Shown: positions 6,948-14,729 of the stretch, piece after piece
How positions within the stretch are numbered: the first letter of the stretch is position 1
How the letters are laid out: each line of letters opens with the position of its first letter
Assembly: GCF_009932335.1 (NCBI RefSeq)
Contig: NZ_BLJF01000001.1
Coordinates: forward strand, 1,364,001 to 1,428,000
Source of the DNA: Pseudomonas asiatica
Lineage (GTDB): Bacteria; Pseudomonadota; Gammaproteobacteria; Pseudomonadales; Pseudomonadaceae
Length of the DNA stretch: 64,000 bases
Direction: 5' to 3'
Translations under genes and position numbers: made by a program
The notes under the pieces: generated by a model
What the model was told of the DNA's origin: nothing
Database searches by the model: none
The model's input: only the letters and a program-made list of their open reading frames with translations

Positions 6948-7682
6948 ATGAGCATGGAATTGATGGTCAAGGCCATGAAGACCAAGGTTGGCAACCCGCT
7001 GCGTAAGCTGGTGCTGATCAAGCTGGCGGACAACGCCAGCGACCAGGGCGAGTGCTGGCCCTCGTACCAGCATGTTGCGGACCAATGCGAGATCGGCAGG
7101 TCGACAGTAAAACTGCACATCCGGGAACTTGAAAAGGCTGGACTGTTGCGCCGCGAGTATCGCCGTAAAGGCGATCTCAACCAGTCGAATATCTTTCATC
7201 TCACACTCGGTGGTGGGGCAGCTGGTGACCTAGGGGGTGGGGCAGGAGATAACCCACCTGGGGCAGGAGATAACCCAGGGGGTGGGGCAGGAGCTGCCCC
7301 CAGAACCAGTCACTCTTCTGAACCAGTCAAGGAACCTAAACCTATGTGCACTTCGGTGGCGGATGGGTTCGACCAGTTCTGGAAGCTGTACCCGAAGAAA
7401 AAAAGCCGGAAGGACGCCCTGAAGGCCTGGAACAAGCTCAATCCTGACGCTGAGCTGCAGGCCGTGATGATCGCAGCGCTTGGACGCCATTGCGTATCGC
7501 GTGACTGGACCAAGGACTCCGGCCAGTACATCCCGATGGCCTCCACCTGGATCAACGGCGAACGCTGGCACGACGTTCTGCAGCCAGCCGGCGCAACCGC
7601 TCAAGGCGGCGCATTCAACAACCTCCCGCAGCACACCGATGACATGTACCAGGAGAGCCACGATGGCCGCCCAAATTTCTGA
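6948..7682 (+). CDS. Phage replication protein O-like, winged-helix initiator
   Basis: The 244-residue protein begins with a helix-turn-helix domain of the phage replication type (residues 1-85): NPLRKLVLIKLADNASDQGE, CWPSYQHVADQCEIGRSTVK, then RELEKAGLLRREYR. A glycine/proline/alanine-rich linker encoded by near-perfect DNA repeats follows (residues ~88-118). The C-terminal domain contains FDQFWKLYPKKKSRKDALKA, common in O-like proteins. It likely recognises the phage origin and recruits the DnaC/DnaB pair encoded directly downstream. Start ATG 6948 is preceded by GGAG. Confidence 0.75.
   Translation: MSMELMVKAMKTKVGNPLRKLVLIKLADNASDQGECWPSYQHVADQCEIGRSTVKLHIRELEKAGLLRREYRRKGDLNQSNIFHLTLGGGAAGDLGGGAGDNPPGAGDNPGGGAGAAPRTSHSSEPVKEPKPMCTSVADGFDQFWKLYPKKKSRKDALKAWNKLNPDAELQAVMIAALGRHCVSRDWTKDSGQYIPMASTWINGERWHDVLQPAGATAQGGAFNNLPQHTDDMYQESHDGRPNF
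7208..7302 (+). repeat. Imperfect GGGGCAGGAGATAACCC repeats in the O-like gene
   Basis: Units of the form GGGGCAGGAGATAACCC recur three to four times with small insertions, encoding a GGGAGDNPPGAGDNPGGGAG linker. In some phages the origin lies as iterons inside the O gene, so these could be either linker expansion or initiator-binding sites. Confidence 0.6.
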
Positions 7683-8463
7683 TCTGTTCCACCGTACCCC
7701 GGCCAAGCGCATCTTCTCCGGCGAGTGCCCAGTGCATGGCCGAGTCGATATGAGTGAAGTCGAGCAGCTGGATGGCTCGATGCTGGCGCGTGGCTGCAAG
7801 CGCTGCGCTTGGGAGGCCCTGCATACCACCCCCCGCGCCTCGGCAGAGCGCGCCCTGGCCAATGCCCAGCACAAGGCCGAGAAAGCCAGCGAAGCGCTGA
7901 TCGCTGCCGGGATCACCCCGCGCTTTGCTGGCGCCACCTTCGACAGCTACCGCGCCGAGACGGAGCCGCAGCACAGGGCTCTGGCCAAGTGCCAGGCCTA
8001 TGCCGAGCAGTTCCCGGCCAACTTCCGGGCTGGCCGCTCCCTGCTGCTGACCGGCAATGTCGGCTGCGGTAAGACTCACCTGGCCAGCGCTATCGTCCGC
8101 ACGGTGGTGGCCGATCAATGCCGTGCGCTGATCATCCCGGCCGGGGACATTGTGAGCATTGCCCGCGCCTCCATGGCGCCCGGATCGGGTTACACCGATC
8201 GTGACGTGGCAGTCCATCTTGGCGGCTTGGATCTGCTGGTGATTGATGAGATCGGTGCGCAGAAGGGCAGCGAGTACGAGCTGGGCCTGCTGCACAGCAT
8301 CATCGACCGCCGGTATCAGTCCGTGCTGCCGACTGTGGTGATCAGCAACTTGAGCGCTGACGGCCTCAAGTCCTACATTGGGGATCGCGCCCTTGACCGC
8401 CTGCGCCAGAACGGCGGGCAGCAAGTCGGGTTCACTTGGGAGTCGAAGAGGGCTGCGGCATGA
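7663..8463 (+). CDS. DnaC-like helicase loader
   Basis: The 266-residue AAA+ protein starts at ATG 7663, with AGGAG upstream, inside the end of the O-like gene. A cysteine/histidine cluster (ECPVHGR at 21-27, GCKRC at 44-48) forms a probable zinc site at the N-terminus. Walker A is TGNVGCGKTH (about 130-139) and Walker B is LLVIDEIG (191-198). This is the DnaC/IstB architecture that delivers replicative helicase to an origin. It ends in an ATGA overlap with the DnaB gene. Confidence 0.88.
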   Translation: MAAQISDLFHRTPAKRIFSGECPVHGRVDMSEVEQLDGSMLARGCKRCAWEALHTTPRASAERALANAQHKAEKASEALIAAGITPRFAGATFDSYRAETEPQHRALAKCQAYAEQFPANFRAGRSLLLTGNVGCGKTHLASAIVRTVVADQCRALIIPAGDIVSIARASMAPGSGYTDRDVAVHLGGLDLLVIDEIGAQKGSEYELGLLHSIIDRRYQSVLPTVVISNLSADGLKSYIGDRALDRLRQNGGQQVGFTWESKRAAA

Positions 8464-9842
8464 GGGCTCTCTACAGCGACGAGGCTGAGCACGGCGTGCT
8501 TGGCGCGGTCATTCACGCTTCGCTGCAGCAGGATGTGGGCCTGGTCGAGGACATGCTCGGCCAGATGACCTCAGCCGACTTCTATCATGCCGACAATGCG
8601 GCACTGTTCGAGGCCATGCTGGAGTGCCGCGAGCAAGCCATGCCCATCGATCCGGTGACCTTGGGCGCGGTGCAGCGCCTGCTTCCAGGTGGTGACAACG
8701 TCATGGCCTATGCCGCTGAGCTGGCCAGCAAGGTGCCTTCGCTGGCCAACTGGAAGGCCTACGCCAAGCACGTCAAGGAGTGGGGCGTGATCCGCCGCAT
8801 TCTGGACGTGGCGGGTGACGCGCAGGAAATGGTGCAGGCCGGCGCACCTACCGGCGAAGTAATTGCTGCAGCCCAGCAGGCCATGGCAGACCTGCGCAAC
8901 CTTGATGGGGAGGCAAAGGGCTACAAGCGGTTGGACCAATGGATGGGAGATGCCGCCGACCTGGTGGACGAAAAACACCGCGGCGTGGCGCCGAAGTGGC
9001 CATCCACGGGGCTCGAAAAGCTGGATGAGCTGGCCCAAGGTCTTCGTCCGAAGAAGGTGACGGTAATTGCCGGCCTGCCGGGCAGTGGTAAGACCACCCT
9101 GGCCCTGCAGATCGCCCAGCACAACGCCGTCAAGGAGCGGAAGCCGTGGCTGGTGTTCTCCATCGAAATGCCTGGCGAAGAACTGGGGCTGCGCGCTATC
9201 GCCTCGCTGGGAGGGGTGGCTCTGCACAAGCTGGATAACCCGACCCAGATGCGCGAGGACGACTGGGCCAGGATGAGCGGCGCCGTAGGATTGGCCCTGG
9301 AAGCCCCGCTATTCGTCTGTGACGACCCCGTGCAGACGCCGTCCACCATTCGCGCCACGGCTCGGCAGTGCCAGCGCGAGCACGGACTGGCCGGCATCGT
9401 GGTCGACTACCTGACCCTGGTGCGCAGCGAGCGTGGTGGCCGATCTCGTACCGAGGAGGTGGGCAAGATCAGCAAGGCCCTGCTGCAGCTGGCCAAGGAA
9501 ATGGCCATCCCGGTCATCGAGCTGGCCCAGCTGAACCGTGATTCGACCAAGCGCCCCGGCAAGAAACCCCAATCCAGCGACCTGCGCGACTCCGGTGAGA
9601 TCGAGGCCGACGCCAGCTGCATCCTGATGGTGCACCGCGACATGGATACGGAGGAGGGCCAGAACGGCCTCACTGAGATTCTGATGACCAAGTGTCGCCA
9701 TGCGCGGGTTGGCAGCTGCATCGTCCAGCAGGAGGGGCAGTATGGCCGGTTCGCCACCTACGCCGGATCGCTGCCCAGTGATGATGAGGTCGAGGCTGGG
9801 CGTGGCAGCTACGCCCAGCGCTACAAGGGGGCTGGCCTGTGA
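8460..9842 (+). CDS. Replicative DNA helicase, DnaB family
   Basis: The 460-residue protein has the DnaB N-terminal helical domain (about 1-105, opening with the typical EAEHGVLGAV), a linker, and a RecA-like helicase domain. Walker A is GLPGSGKTT (205-213), Walker B is GIVVDYL (about 310), and downstream are SRTEEVGKISKALLQLAKE and QLNRDS, the usual DnaB motifs 3-4. It unwinds DNA at the phage replication fork and is loaded by the DnaC-like neighbour. The start overlaps the previous stop by ATGA. Confidence 0.9.
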   Translation: MRALYSDEAEHGVLGAVIHASLQQDVGLVEDMLGQMTSADFYHADNAALFEAMLECREQAMPIDPVTLGAVQRLLPGGDNVMAYAAELASKVPSLANWKAYAKHVKEWGVIRRILDVAGDAQEMVQAGAPTGEVIAAAQQAMADLRNLDGEAKGYKRLDQWMGDAADLVDEKHRGVAPKWPSTGLEKLDELAQGLRPKKVTVIAGLPGSGKTTLALQIAQHNAVKERKPWLVFSIEMPGEELGLRAIASLGGVALHKLDNPTQMREDDWARMSGAVGLALEAPLFVCDDPVQTPSTIRATARQCQREHGLAGIVVDYLTLVRSERGGRSRTEEVGKISKALLQLAKEMAIPVIELAQLNRDSTKRPGKKPQSSDLRDSGEIEADASCILMVHRDMDTEEGQNGLTEILMTKCRHARVGSCIVQQEGQYGRFATYAGSLPSDDEVEAGRGSYAQRYKGAGL

Positions 9843-10183
9843 CTGAGCCGATCAAGATGGCGCCCTGCCCCTTCTGCGAAGGGCCGCCCTGCATCACGGC
9901 CAAGGATGAAGCCGGTACCGAAATCTCTGAGGGCCGCACCTTCGACCCGGCTGACGAGTTCCCGATGGTCTCGGCGCACGTCTGGTGTCACGACTGCGGC
10001 GCGCAGGGGCCGAACATCGACACGCTGACCCTGGGCACGTTCGAGCACCTGTATGACCTGCAGGTGGTGGATGTGATGCGGATCGCCGTGGAGAGCTGGA
10101 ACAACCGCCACGCGAATGCCCGCGCCTGCTACGACGCGGGCGATCAGAAAGGCCTGAACCTGTGGCCAAGGAGGGAGGCATGA
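9839..10183 (+). CDS. Lar-like restriction alleviation/zinc protein
   Basis: The 114-residue protein starts at GTG 9839, overlapping the helicase stop. It has PCPFCEGPP near the N-terminus, VWCHDCGAQGP in the middle, and ends its domain with ESWNNRH. This CPFC...C--CG-xGP...WN-R pattern is typical of the Lar restriction-alleviation family, small phage or Rac-encoded zinc proteins that reduce type I restriction. The four cysteines at two CxxC sites probably bind zinc. The function in this phage is inferred from family only. Confidence 0.7.
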   Translation: MTEPIKMAPCPFCEGPPCITAKDEAGTEISEGRTFDPADEFPMVSAHVWCHDCGAQGPNIDTLTLGTFEHLYDLQVVDVMRIAVESWNNRHANARACYDAGDQKGLNLWPRREA

Positions 10184-11514
10184 GCGACACCAAGACCCTC
10201 ACCGTTACCCTCAGTGACGCGGAGATCCGCCGGCACGCTGCCGGCGAAGTCTTCCAGCTGCGCGATACCCGTCACCGGGAGCTGCGATTCCGATTCTCGA
10301 CTGTTGACCGCTCCCGTGGCGCCTGGCACGTCGTAGTGCGCGGGCGCTGGGGCAAGGCAGGTGATTACCCGGGGATCAACACCAAGACCATGCTGGCCAC
10401 GCTGCCGGCGATCCTGGCCCGCCGTGCCGCCGATGCCGACGCCAAGTCCACCACCACCAGCTGGGCCACGGTGGGCGACGTGCTGGCGTGGTACCGCGAC
10501 CGGATGAACCGTGATCGAGGCCTGTCCGCCAAGCGCAAGGCCAGTGCCAAGTCGGCGCTGGATCGCCACCTGATGCCTCGCCTTGGTGATCTGCTGCTGG
10601 CCGAGACCAACAAGCAGGCGATCGATCAGCGCCTGATGTGGCCGCTGCAGGAGCGCTATGCCCTGTCCTTCGTGCGTTCGGTCTACGGCGTGCTTTCGGT
10701 GGCGTTCCGCCAGGCCCTGCGTCTGGACATGCTGCCCGCCAACCCCATGGCCTCGTTGAAGTTCACCGACTTCGTGCGGACCCGGATCAGGCCGCGACCG
10801 GCACGACTGCGCGGGGATGATGTGCCGGGCCTGCTGGTGGTGGTGGCCCAGCGCTTCGAGGCGGAGCCGGCGGGCTGCATGCTGGCTCTCATGATGCTGT
10901 GCCACGGTTCGCGGTTGGGCGAGACCCGGCTGGCGCGCTGGCGCAACGTCAACCTTGAAGCGGGCCGCTGGTTCATTCCGGCGGGTGACACGAAGACGAA
11001 GGCCGAGCACACGCTGCCATTGACCGCCCAGGCCTGCGCACTGCTGCGCCGGTACCAGCGCTTGCAGACCGCCCAGGGTTACACCGGTCTGCTGCTGTTT
11101 CCGGGCAGCCACGGTGCACCGCTGAGCCCGAGCAAGGCCAACACCTTGTTCACCGATCTGGCCAAGGGCGAATGGTCGAGCCACGACCTGCGCAAGGTGG
11201 CCCGTACAGCGTGGACCGACCTCGGCGTGGACTACATGGTGGGCGAGCTGCTGCTGAACCACGCCATGAAGGATCTCGACGCCACCTACATCCACACCAC
11301 GGCCGAAGGGCTGAAACGTCAGGCGCTGGAGGCCTGGCACAAGCACCTCGACGGGCAGGGATTCGCCGCCATTCACACCGAGACATTGCCGGGACAGAAA
11401 ACCGGGCCTGTAGCCGTTGACGCCACTACCGGCGCGGGTTGCAGCACCGCACAGCATCCATCCCAAGGGAGGATGCACGACCAAGAATTCAACCCAGGAG
11501 TTGGCCATGAGTGA
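10180..11514 (+). CDS. Tyrosine recombinase/integrase, internal position
   Basis: The 444-residue protein starts at ATG 10180 behind AGGAGGGAGG. The C-terminal catalytic domain has Arg I in CHGSRLGETR (R245), a lysine in DTKTKAEH, H335-x-x-R338 in SHDLRKVART, H361 in LLLNHAM and the nucleophile Y370 in DATYIH. An N-terminal arm-type region and a core-binding domain precede it. It is a full-length enzyme by motif content. Its place in the replication/nin-like region, about 26 kb from the right attachment site, is unusual for the enzyme that integrates the phage. Confidence 0.9.
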   Translation: MSDTKTLTVTLSDAEIRRHAAGEVFQLRDTRHRELRFRFSTVDRSRGAWHVVVRGRWGKAGDYPGINTKTMLATLPAILARRAADADAKSTTTSWATVGDVLAWYRDRMNRDRGLSAKRKASAKSALDRHLMPRLGDLLLAETNKQAIDQRLMWPLQERYALSFVRSVYGVLSVAFRQALRLDMLPANPMASLKFTDFVRTRIRPRPARLRGDDVPGLLVVVAQRFEAEPAGCMLALMMLCHGSRLGETRLARWRNVNLEAGRWFIPAGDTKTKAEHTLPLTAQACALLRRYQRLQTAQGYTGLLLFPGSHGAPLSPSKANTLFTDLAKGEWSSHDLRKVARTAWTDLGVDYMVGELLLNHAMKDLDATYIHTTAEGLKRQALEAWHKHLDGQGFAAIHTETLPGQKTGPVAVDATTGAGCSTAQHPSQGRMHDQEFNPGVGHE

Positions 11515-11794
11515 CGCTATCGCGGTCATGCCGCGCAAGAATCTGACCCCCGTAGAGCGAGAGTTCCTGAAGAAGGGCAACCGCATGATGCTGGACAAGC
11601 CCAATGGACGCATGGGGTCGGCCGCCCTGATGGACATCGTGGCTGACTGGCACGGATCGAGAGCCGTGCAGGGCTTTGAGCAATATGCCAAGGCCTGGAT
11701 CATCCAGGGCGGCGCCAAGAGTAAAGCGGCCCACCAACTCCTATGCGAGCTGTTCGGCCTGGACACCGACCCAACGCCCCGGAGGGCTGCATGA
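11507..11794 (+). CDS. Hypothetical phage protein
   Basis: The 95-residue product begins MSDAIAVMPRKNLTPVEREF, preceded by CAGGAG, and overlaps the integrase stop by eight bases and the Q gene by four. It is basic, soluble and helical. I recognise no motif. Its position between the recombinase and antiterminator Q places it in the nin-like region. Confidence 0.6.
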   Translation: MSDAIAVMPRKNLTPVEREFLKKGNRMMLDKPNGRMGSAALMDIVADWHGSRAVQGFEQYAKAWIIQGGAKSKAAHQLLCELFGLDTDPTPRRAA

Positions 11795-12180
11795 AGAAAC
11801 GAACCTACGTGGACAAGGCGCTGGGCGATACCGAGTACCTGCTGGAGCAGTGGGGCTGGTGGCGGATGAGTGAGATGGGTGTGCCCCGGTACGTGTCGCC
11901 GCTTTACGCGCTCATGCGTGACAACGTGCCTAGTGAAGGAGGTGCCCGGCAGCATGTGATCACTGACGACCTGGCCCTGATCATCGACGGCGCTGTGGCC
12001 AGGCTGACGAAGCGCAACCAGCAGATGGGGGATTTCGTGTGGGCCTACTACGGATCGAAGCACCCGGCCATGCGAGTTGGAAGGGAGGCAGGCATGTCCG
12101 AGCGCAAGGCGCGGGAGATCATCAAGGCCGGCGTTGCATGGATCGATTGTGCGCTCGAAGAAATTCGAGAGGCGGCGTAA
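11791..12180 (+). CDS. Antitermination protein Q-like
   Basis: The 129-residue protein begins MKKRTYVDKALGDTEYLLEQ and has WGWWRMSEMG followed by YVSPLYALM, the start of lambdoid Q-like antiterminators (Phage_antitermQ family). The C-terminus has YYGSKHPAMRVGREAGMSER, a helix-turn-helix-like part also present in that family. Q binds near the late promoter and lets RNA polymerase read through terminators into lysis and structural genes. It is the last gene of the early operon, and a strong terminator follows at 12255. Confidence 0.75.
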   Translation: MKKRTYVDKALGDTEYLLEQWGWWRMSEMGVPRYVSPLYALMRDNVPSEGGARQHVITDDLALIIDGAVARLTKRNQQMGDFVWAYYGSKHPAMRVGREAGMSERKAREIIKAGVAWIDCALEEIREAA

Positions 12181-12254
12181 AAAGTTCTATGCGGGCGGAT
12201 AAACACCTGTTTTCATAGCAGCGTGTCCAGCTTGCAACGTTACGCGACACAGAC

Positions 12255-12285
12255 AAACCCCGGCCATCGTGTCGGGGTTTTGTGT
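12255..12285 (+). terminator. Rho-independent terminator after Q
   Basis: AAACCCCG (12255-12262) pairs with CGGGGTTT (12273-12280) and is followed by a T-rich run. It is a natural stop for early transcription and a possible site for Q-dependent read-through. Confidence 0.75.
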
Positions 12286-12405
12286 TTTTGAGGGGCTTAG
12301 ATTCAGGTAGCCCTCCAGAAAAAGCATTTTTCTTGTATGAGGGAACGTTTTGATAGCGCTATGATTCTGATAGGTTGCTACTCAATAACATGGAAGACCG
12401 TGAGT

Positions 12406-12915
12406 ATGAAAAACGTTCTCGCCGTTGTGGCGCTTTCCCTTTTCGCTGCGTCCGCCGGAGCGGCTGAGCTATCCGGAGCGCTTGGCGCGACAGGCCAAGG
12501 TGGTCTTACAGCGCGCGTCGGCATTGGCTTTAACTGGGACAAAAGCTGGTTTGAATCCAGTACTGGCCGTCTAACCGGTTACTGGGATGCTGGGTATACC
12601 TATTGGGAAGCAGGAGATGCTTCCGGTGGCGCTCACTCGCTGTCCTTTGCGCCAGTTTTCGTTTACGAGTTCGGCAGCGGTAACGTGAAGCCATTCGTTG
12701 AGGCTGGCATCGGCCTGGCGGTCTTCTCTGGTACGTCCGCAGGTGACCAGGACTTTGGTTCGGCCTTCAACTTCGAAGACCGCATCGGTGCGGGCTTGAA
12801 GATCGGCGAGACGCAGAAGGTTGGCATCCGAGCGATTCACTACTCCAACGCTGGCATTAAGCAGCCCAACGACGGTATCGAGTCGTACTCGCTGTTCTAC
12901 AGCCACCAGATTTAA
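12406..12915 (+). CDS. pagL: PagL-like lipid A 3-O-deacylase (moron)
   Basis: The 169-residue protein has a signal peptide (about residues 1-20, cleavage after ASAGAA) and a small beta-barrel of alternating strands. The C-terminal segment RAIHYSNAGIKQPNDGIESY holds H145, S147 and E159. The same His-x-Ser spacing and +14 Glu form the catalytic triad of P. aeruginosa PagL. PagL removes the 3-O acyl chain of lipid A in the outer membrane. It is flanked by terminators, has no overlap with phage genes and is unrelated to phage assembly, so it is a probable lysogenic-conversion gene. The ribosome binding site is weak. Confidence 0.85.
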   Translation: MKNVLAVVALSLFAASAGAAELSGALGATGQGGLTARVGIGFNWDKSWFESSTGRLTGYWDAGYTYWEAGDASGGAHSLSFAPVFVYEFGSGNVKPFVEAGIGLAVFSGTSAGDQDFGSAFNFEDRIGAGLKIGETQKVGIRAIHYSNAGIKQPNDGIESYSLFYSHQI

Positions 12916-12934
12916 AAAAGCACGATCCCTCTTT

Positions 12935-12957
12935 GCCCGCCCTGTGCGGGCTTTTTT
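12935..12957 (+). terminator. Terminator after pagL
   Basis: GCCCGC (12935-12940) and GCGGGC (12946-12951) form a hairpin followed by six T. Confidence 0.8.
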
Positions 12958-13263
12958 ATGCGGATGACACGCTCAGGCAGCTGGGCTAAGTCGGTAGTGG
13001 CGTCGATCAAAGCCGTGCGCTCCCTGATCGGCTACGCGATGAGAGTCTGGGGTATGTGACCCAGCGATCCAGGCCACCAAGCCGGGTATGCACCGGCCCT
13101 CCGCAACTTATTCCAAGGCCTCGCCATTTCGCGGGCGCCTTTAATTTCTGACGATCTCCCGATGCCAGTTATCCATTCTCGATTTTTTGCGATAAGCCTA
13201 AAATTGTGAGTGGCCATGCCGATACCCTAGGCTCGAATAACCGTTAGGCGTGAAAAAGAGACA
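12958..13263. other. Intergenic stretch with no supported gene
   Basis: Short frames exist, including a 61-codon one on the minus strand at 13032-13217, but none has a good ribosome binding site, family resemblance or coupling. I see nothing else in this stretch. Confidence 0.5.
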
Positions 13264-13509
13264 ATGCGCGACCAGTTTGAGGCTTCCAGGCCTGAACATT
13301 TGCTTGCCCGGTTGAATGAAGGCTATTTGGATGCGTCTACCAACCTCGAATGGACTATCTGGCAGCAGGCATAGCAAGCCGCACTAGAACATAAATCATC
13401 AATGCTCGCGGAGCATTCCCCGAAACGAGGTCTGACTGCTGATGAGTTTGAATTTATCAGGCAGTTGTTCGATGTTTCCGAAGCGCAAGGACATGCGAAA
13501 CTACTTTAG
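13264..13509 (+). pseudogene. Small phage protein interrupted by an in-frame TAG
   Basis: From ATG 13264 the frame reads MRDQFEASRPEHLLARLNEG, then YLDASTNLEWTIWQQA and a TAG at 13372-13374. It then continues in the same frame with QAALEHKSSMLAEH to TAG 13507-13509. The N-terminal part resembles short phage proteins with Y-D-x-x-T-x-LEW--WQ-A. The frame downstream of the stop still looks coding (LTADEFEFIRQLFDVSEAQG). A single CAG/TAG-type change would restore an 81-residue protein. It is a pseudogene unless suppression occurs. Confidence 0.55.
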
Positions 13510-13541
13510 GGTTTGGGCGTGAAGATCGAGCGAACTATTTC

Positions 13542-13568
13542 AAGCCTCGGCATTTGCCGGGGCTTTTC
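13542..13568 (+). terminator. Rho-independent terminator
   Basis: AAGCCTCGGC (13542-13551) pairs with GCCGGGGCTT (13556-13565) with one wobble pair, followed by TTCG. It ends the decayed reading frame at 13264-13509. Confidence 0.6.
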
Positions 13569-13586
13569 GTTTCTGGAGCATCACCT

Positions 13587-13661
13587 ATGGCCGAGCCGAG
13601 TACCGGCGCCCTTGCAGTGACCGGCGTACTTGCCAGCGTTGGCCTGGGTATCCCGATATAG
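13587..13661 (+). pseudogene. Possible truncated small membrane protein
   Basis: ATG 13587, behind TGGAG, opens a frame of only 24 codons: MAEPSTGALAVTGVLASVGL and GIPI, then TAG. The start resembles small Pseudomonas phage membrane proteins that begin MAEP with an alanine/glycine-rich helix and are usually near 70 residues. The rest is missing, replaced by the leftward genes at 13662-14119. It may be a remnant. Confidence 0.35.
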
Positions 13662-13889
13662 CTATTTATCCCCCTCAATGCGTACATCCGAGATGCCCAA
13701 ATCGGCGATCGCAATGCGGAGATCATCATGTGATAAGCGGCACGGCGCGCGCGCCTCAGACAAGGGGTCAGCGGGGGCATGCAGACGGAGGAGAGCGGTC
13801 AGCACATTGTCTTCGTTCGGCGTGCTAGGCCAATCGCATATCCAGAATCTGGTATGGCCTTTGAGGTTGTAGTCGATGCGGTATTTCAT
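13662..13889 (-). CDS. Small Pseudomonas protein, paralogue of its neighbour
   Basis: The 75-residue product begins MKYRIDYNLKGHTRFWICDW. Its ATG (13889) overlaps the stop of the upstream gene in an ATGA junction. The order of features matches the neighbour at 13886-14119: Y-(R/V)I-Y-L-G strands at the N-terminus and a C-terminal DLG-ISDVRI resembling RFGITDVQW. It may belong to the DUF6555-type Pseudomonas family, which is a tentative recollection. Function is unknown. Both genes are leftward inside an otherwise rightward region. Confidence 0.55.
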   Translation of the reverse strand: MKYRIDYNLKGHTRFWICDWPSTPNEDNVLTALLRLHAPADPLSEARAPCRLSHDDLRIAIADLGISDVRIEGDK

Positions 13890-14119
13890 AGGTTGCCGGA
13901 CCTCCGCCATTGGACGTCAGTTATGCCGAAGCGCTCAGCAGCAGGCCGAGAGACTTTTCTGATATCCGAAGCAGTGAACTTAGGGATGACTCCAACGCCG
14001 GCTTCGCAGGCAGCCCAGTGCCAAGCCTCAGCGTTATTCATTCGCTCGGCGCGGACGATGAATTCGCGAGCCTCCCCGTGGAGCTTGTAAGCGATTACAA
14101 AAATGTCACTGATCGGCAT
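13886..14119 (-). CDS. Small Pseudomonas protein (DUF6555-like)
   Basis: The 77-residue product begins MPISDIFVIAYKLHGEAREF, continues with MNNAEAWHWAACEAGVGVIP and ends with PAAERFGITDVQW. The AEAWHWA and FGITDV elements recall a small uncharacterised Pseudomonas family that I tentatively name DUF6555. AGAGGGA lies upstream of the start. It is translationally coupled to the next leftward gene. Confidence 0.6.
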   Translation of the reverse strand: MPISDIFVIAYKLHGEAREFIVRAERMNNAEAWHWAACEAGVGVIPKFTASDIRKVSRPAAERFGITDVQWRRSGNL

Positions 14120-14122
14120 TTA

Positions 14123-14359
14123 TTAGTTCCCTCTAGTGAGGCCAGATCGGGCAACATTCCTTTTAGCCTCTAGGGGATTCCTAGGCAAGCATCCGACCGG
14201 TTTTACGTCGGTGCACGAATTTTCATTTACGGAGCAAGCAATGGCCCGACCGACCTCGGCCCAGGCGCAGCCACCTCGCTGGGCATAAGGCTCCTCTACT
14301 GTTCTCGCTGGGTGGTTGGTCGCCCCAGCCTTCCGCACCCACTCCTGGGCTCGCCACAA
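14123..14359 (-). CDS. Doubtful hypothetical ORF
   Basis: A 78-codon frame with a TTG start ends three bases before the ATG of the gene at 14119, which suggests coupling. The sequence (for example GGCAWAEVGRAIACSVNENS) has no recognised motif and its start is unsupported. I list it only because of the spacing; it could be leader sequence for the two genes downstream. Confidence 0.3.
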   Translation of the reverse strand: MWRAQEWVRKAGATNHPARTVEEPYAQRGGCAWAEVGRAIACSVNENSCTDVKPVGCLPRNPLEAKRNVARSGLTRGN

Positions 14360-14405
14360 CGGCGGGCCTTTTCTATTTCCGCTCCCCGCAACGGGAGGAA
14401 TCGAG

Positions 14406-14729
14406 ATGGACCATATGCCAGAGAAAGATCCCGGCCTGTGGGCCGCCCTGATTGCTTGGGTGCTTGCCCACCAGCCTCAGCTGTACGCCGCTGGCCTTTC
14501 CGTCGCGATCGCCGTCCTTCGGGTGGTTTATGGCGGCGGCACCCGTAGGCAGATGTTCTTGGAGGGCGCCCTGTGTGGCCTCATCACCCTGGCCCTAGTA
14601 CCGCTGCTCGAATGGATGGGCCTGCCACAGGGCATGGCCACCTTCGCCGGCGGCATGGTCGGCTTCATGGGGGTGGAGAAGCTGCGCGGCTACTCCGATT
14701 TGTTCCTGTCCCGAAAGGCTCAAGGCTGA
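14406..14729 (+). CDS. Phage holin, lambda-type family
   Basis: The 107-residue protein starts at ATG 14406 behind GGGAGG. It has three hydrophobic segments: LWAALIAWVLAHQPQLYAAG (about 12-31), LSVAIAVLRVVYGG and a long MFLEGALCGLITLALVPLLE region, ending in KLRGYSDLFL. This is the layout of the phage holin family 3 (lambda-like) proteins. It would permeabilise the inner membrane at lysis. It is unusually separated from the lysozyme/spanin genes, which are at 35.6-36.8 kb, and directly precedes the HNH/terminase block. Confidence 0.8.
   Translation: MDHMPEKDPGLWAALIAWVLAHQPQLYAAGLSVAIAVLRVVYGGGTRRQMFLEGALCGLITLALVPLLEWMGLPQGMATFAGGMVGFMGVEKLRGYSDLFLSRKAQG

Noticed and set aside
10144..12063. 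639-codon minus-strand frame across the recombinase and Q genes
   Set aside because: The sense-strand genes have clear motifs and coupling; this frame has none.
13032..13217. 61-codon minus-strand frame
   Set aside because: Unsupported start and no coupling or motif.
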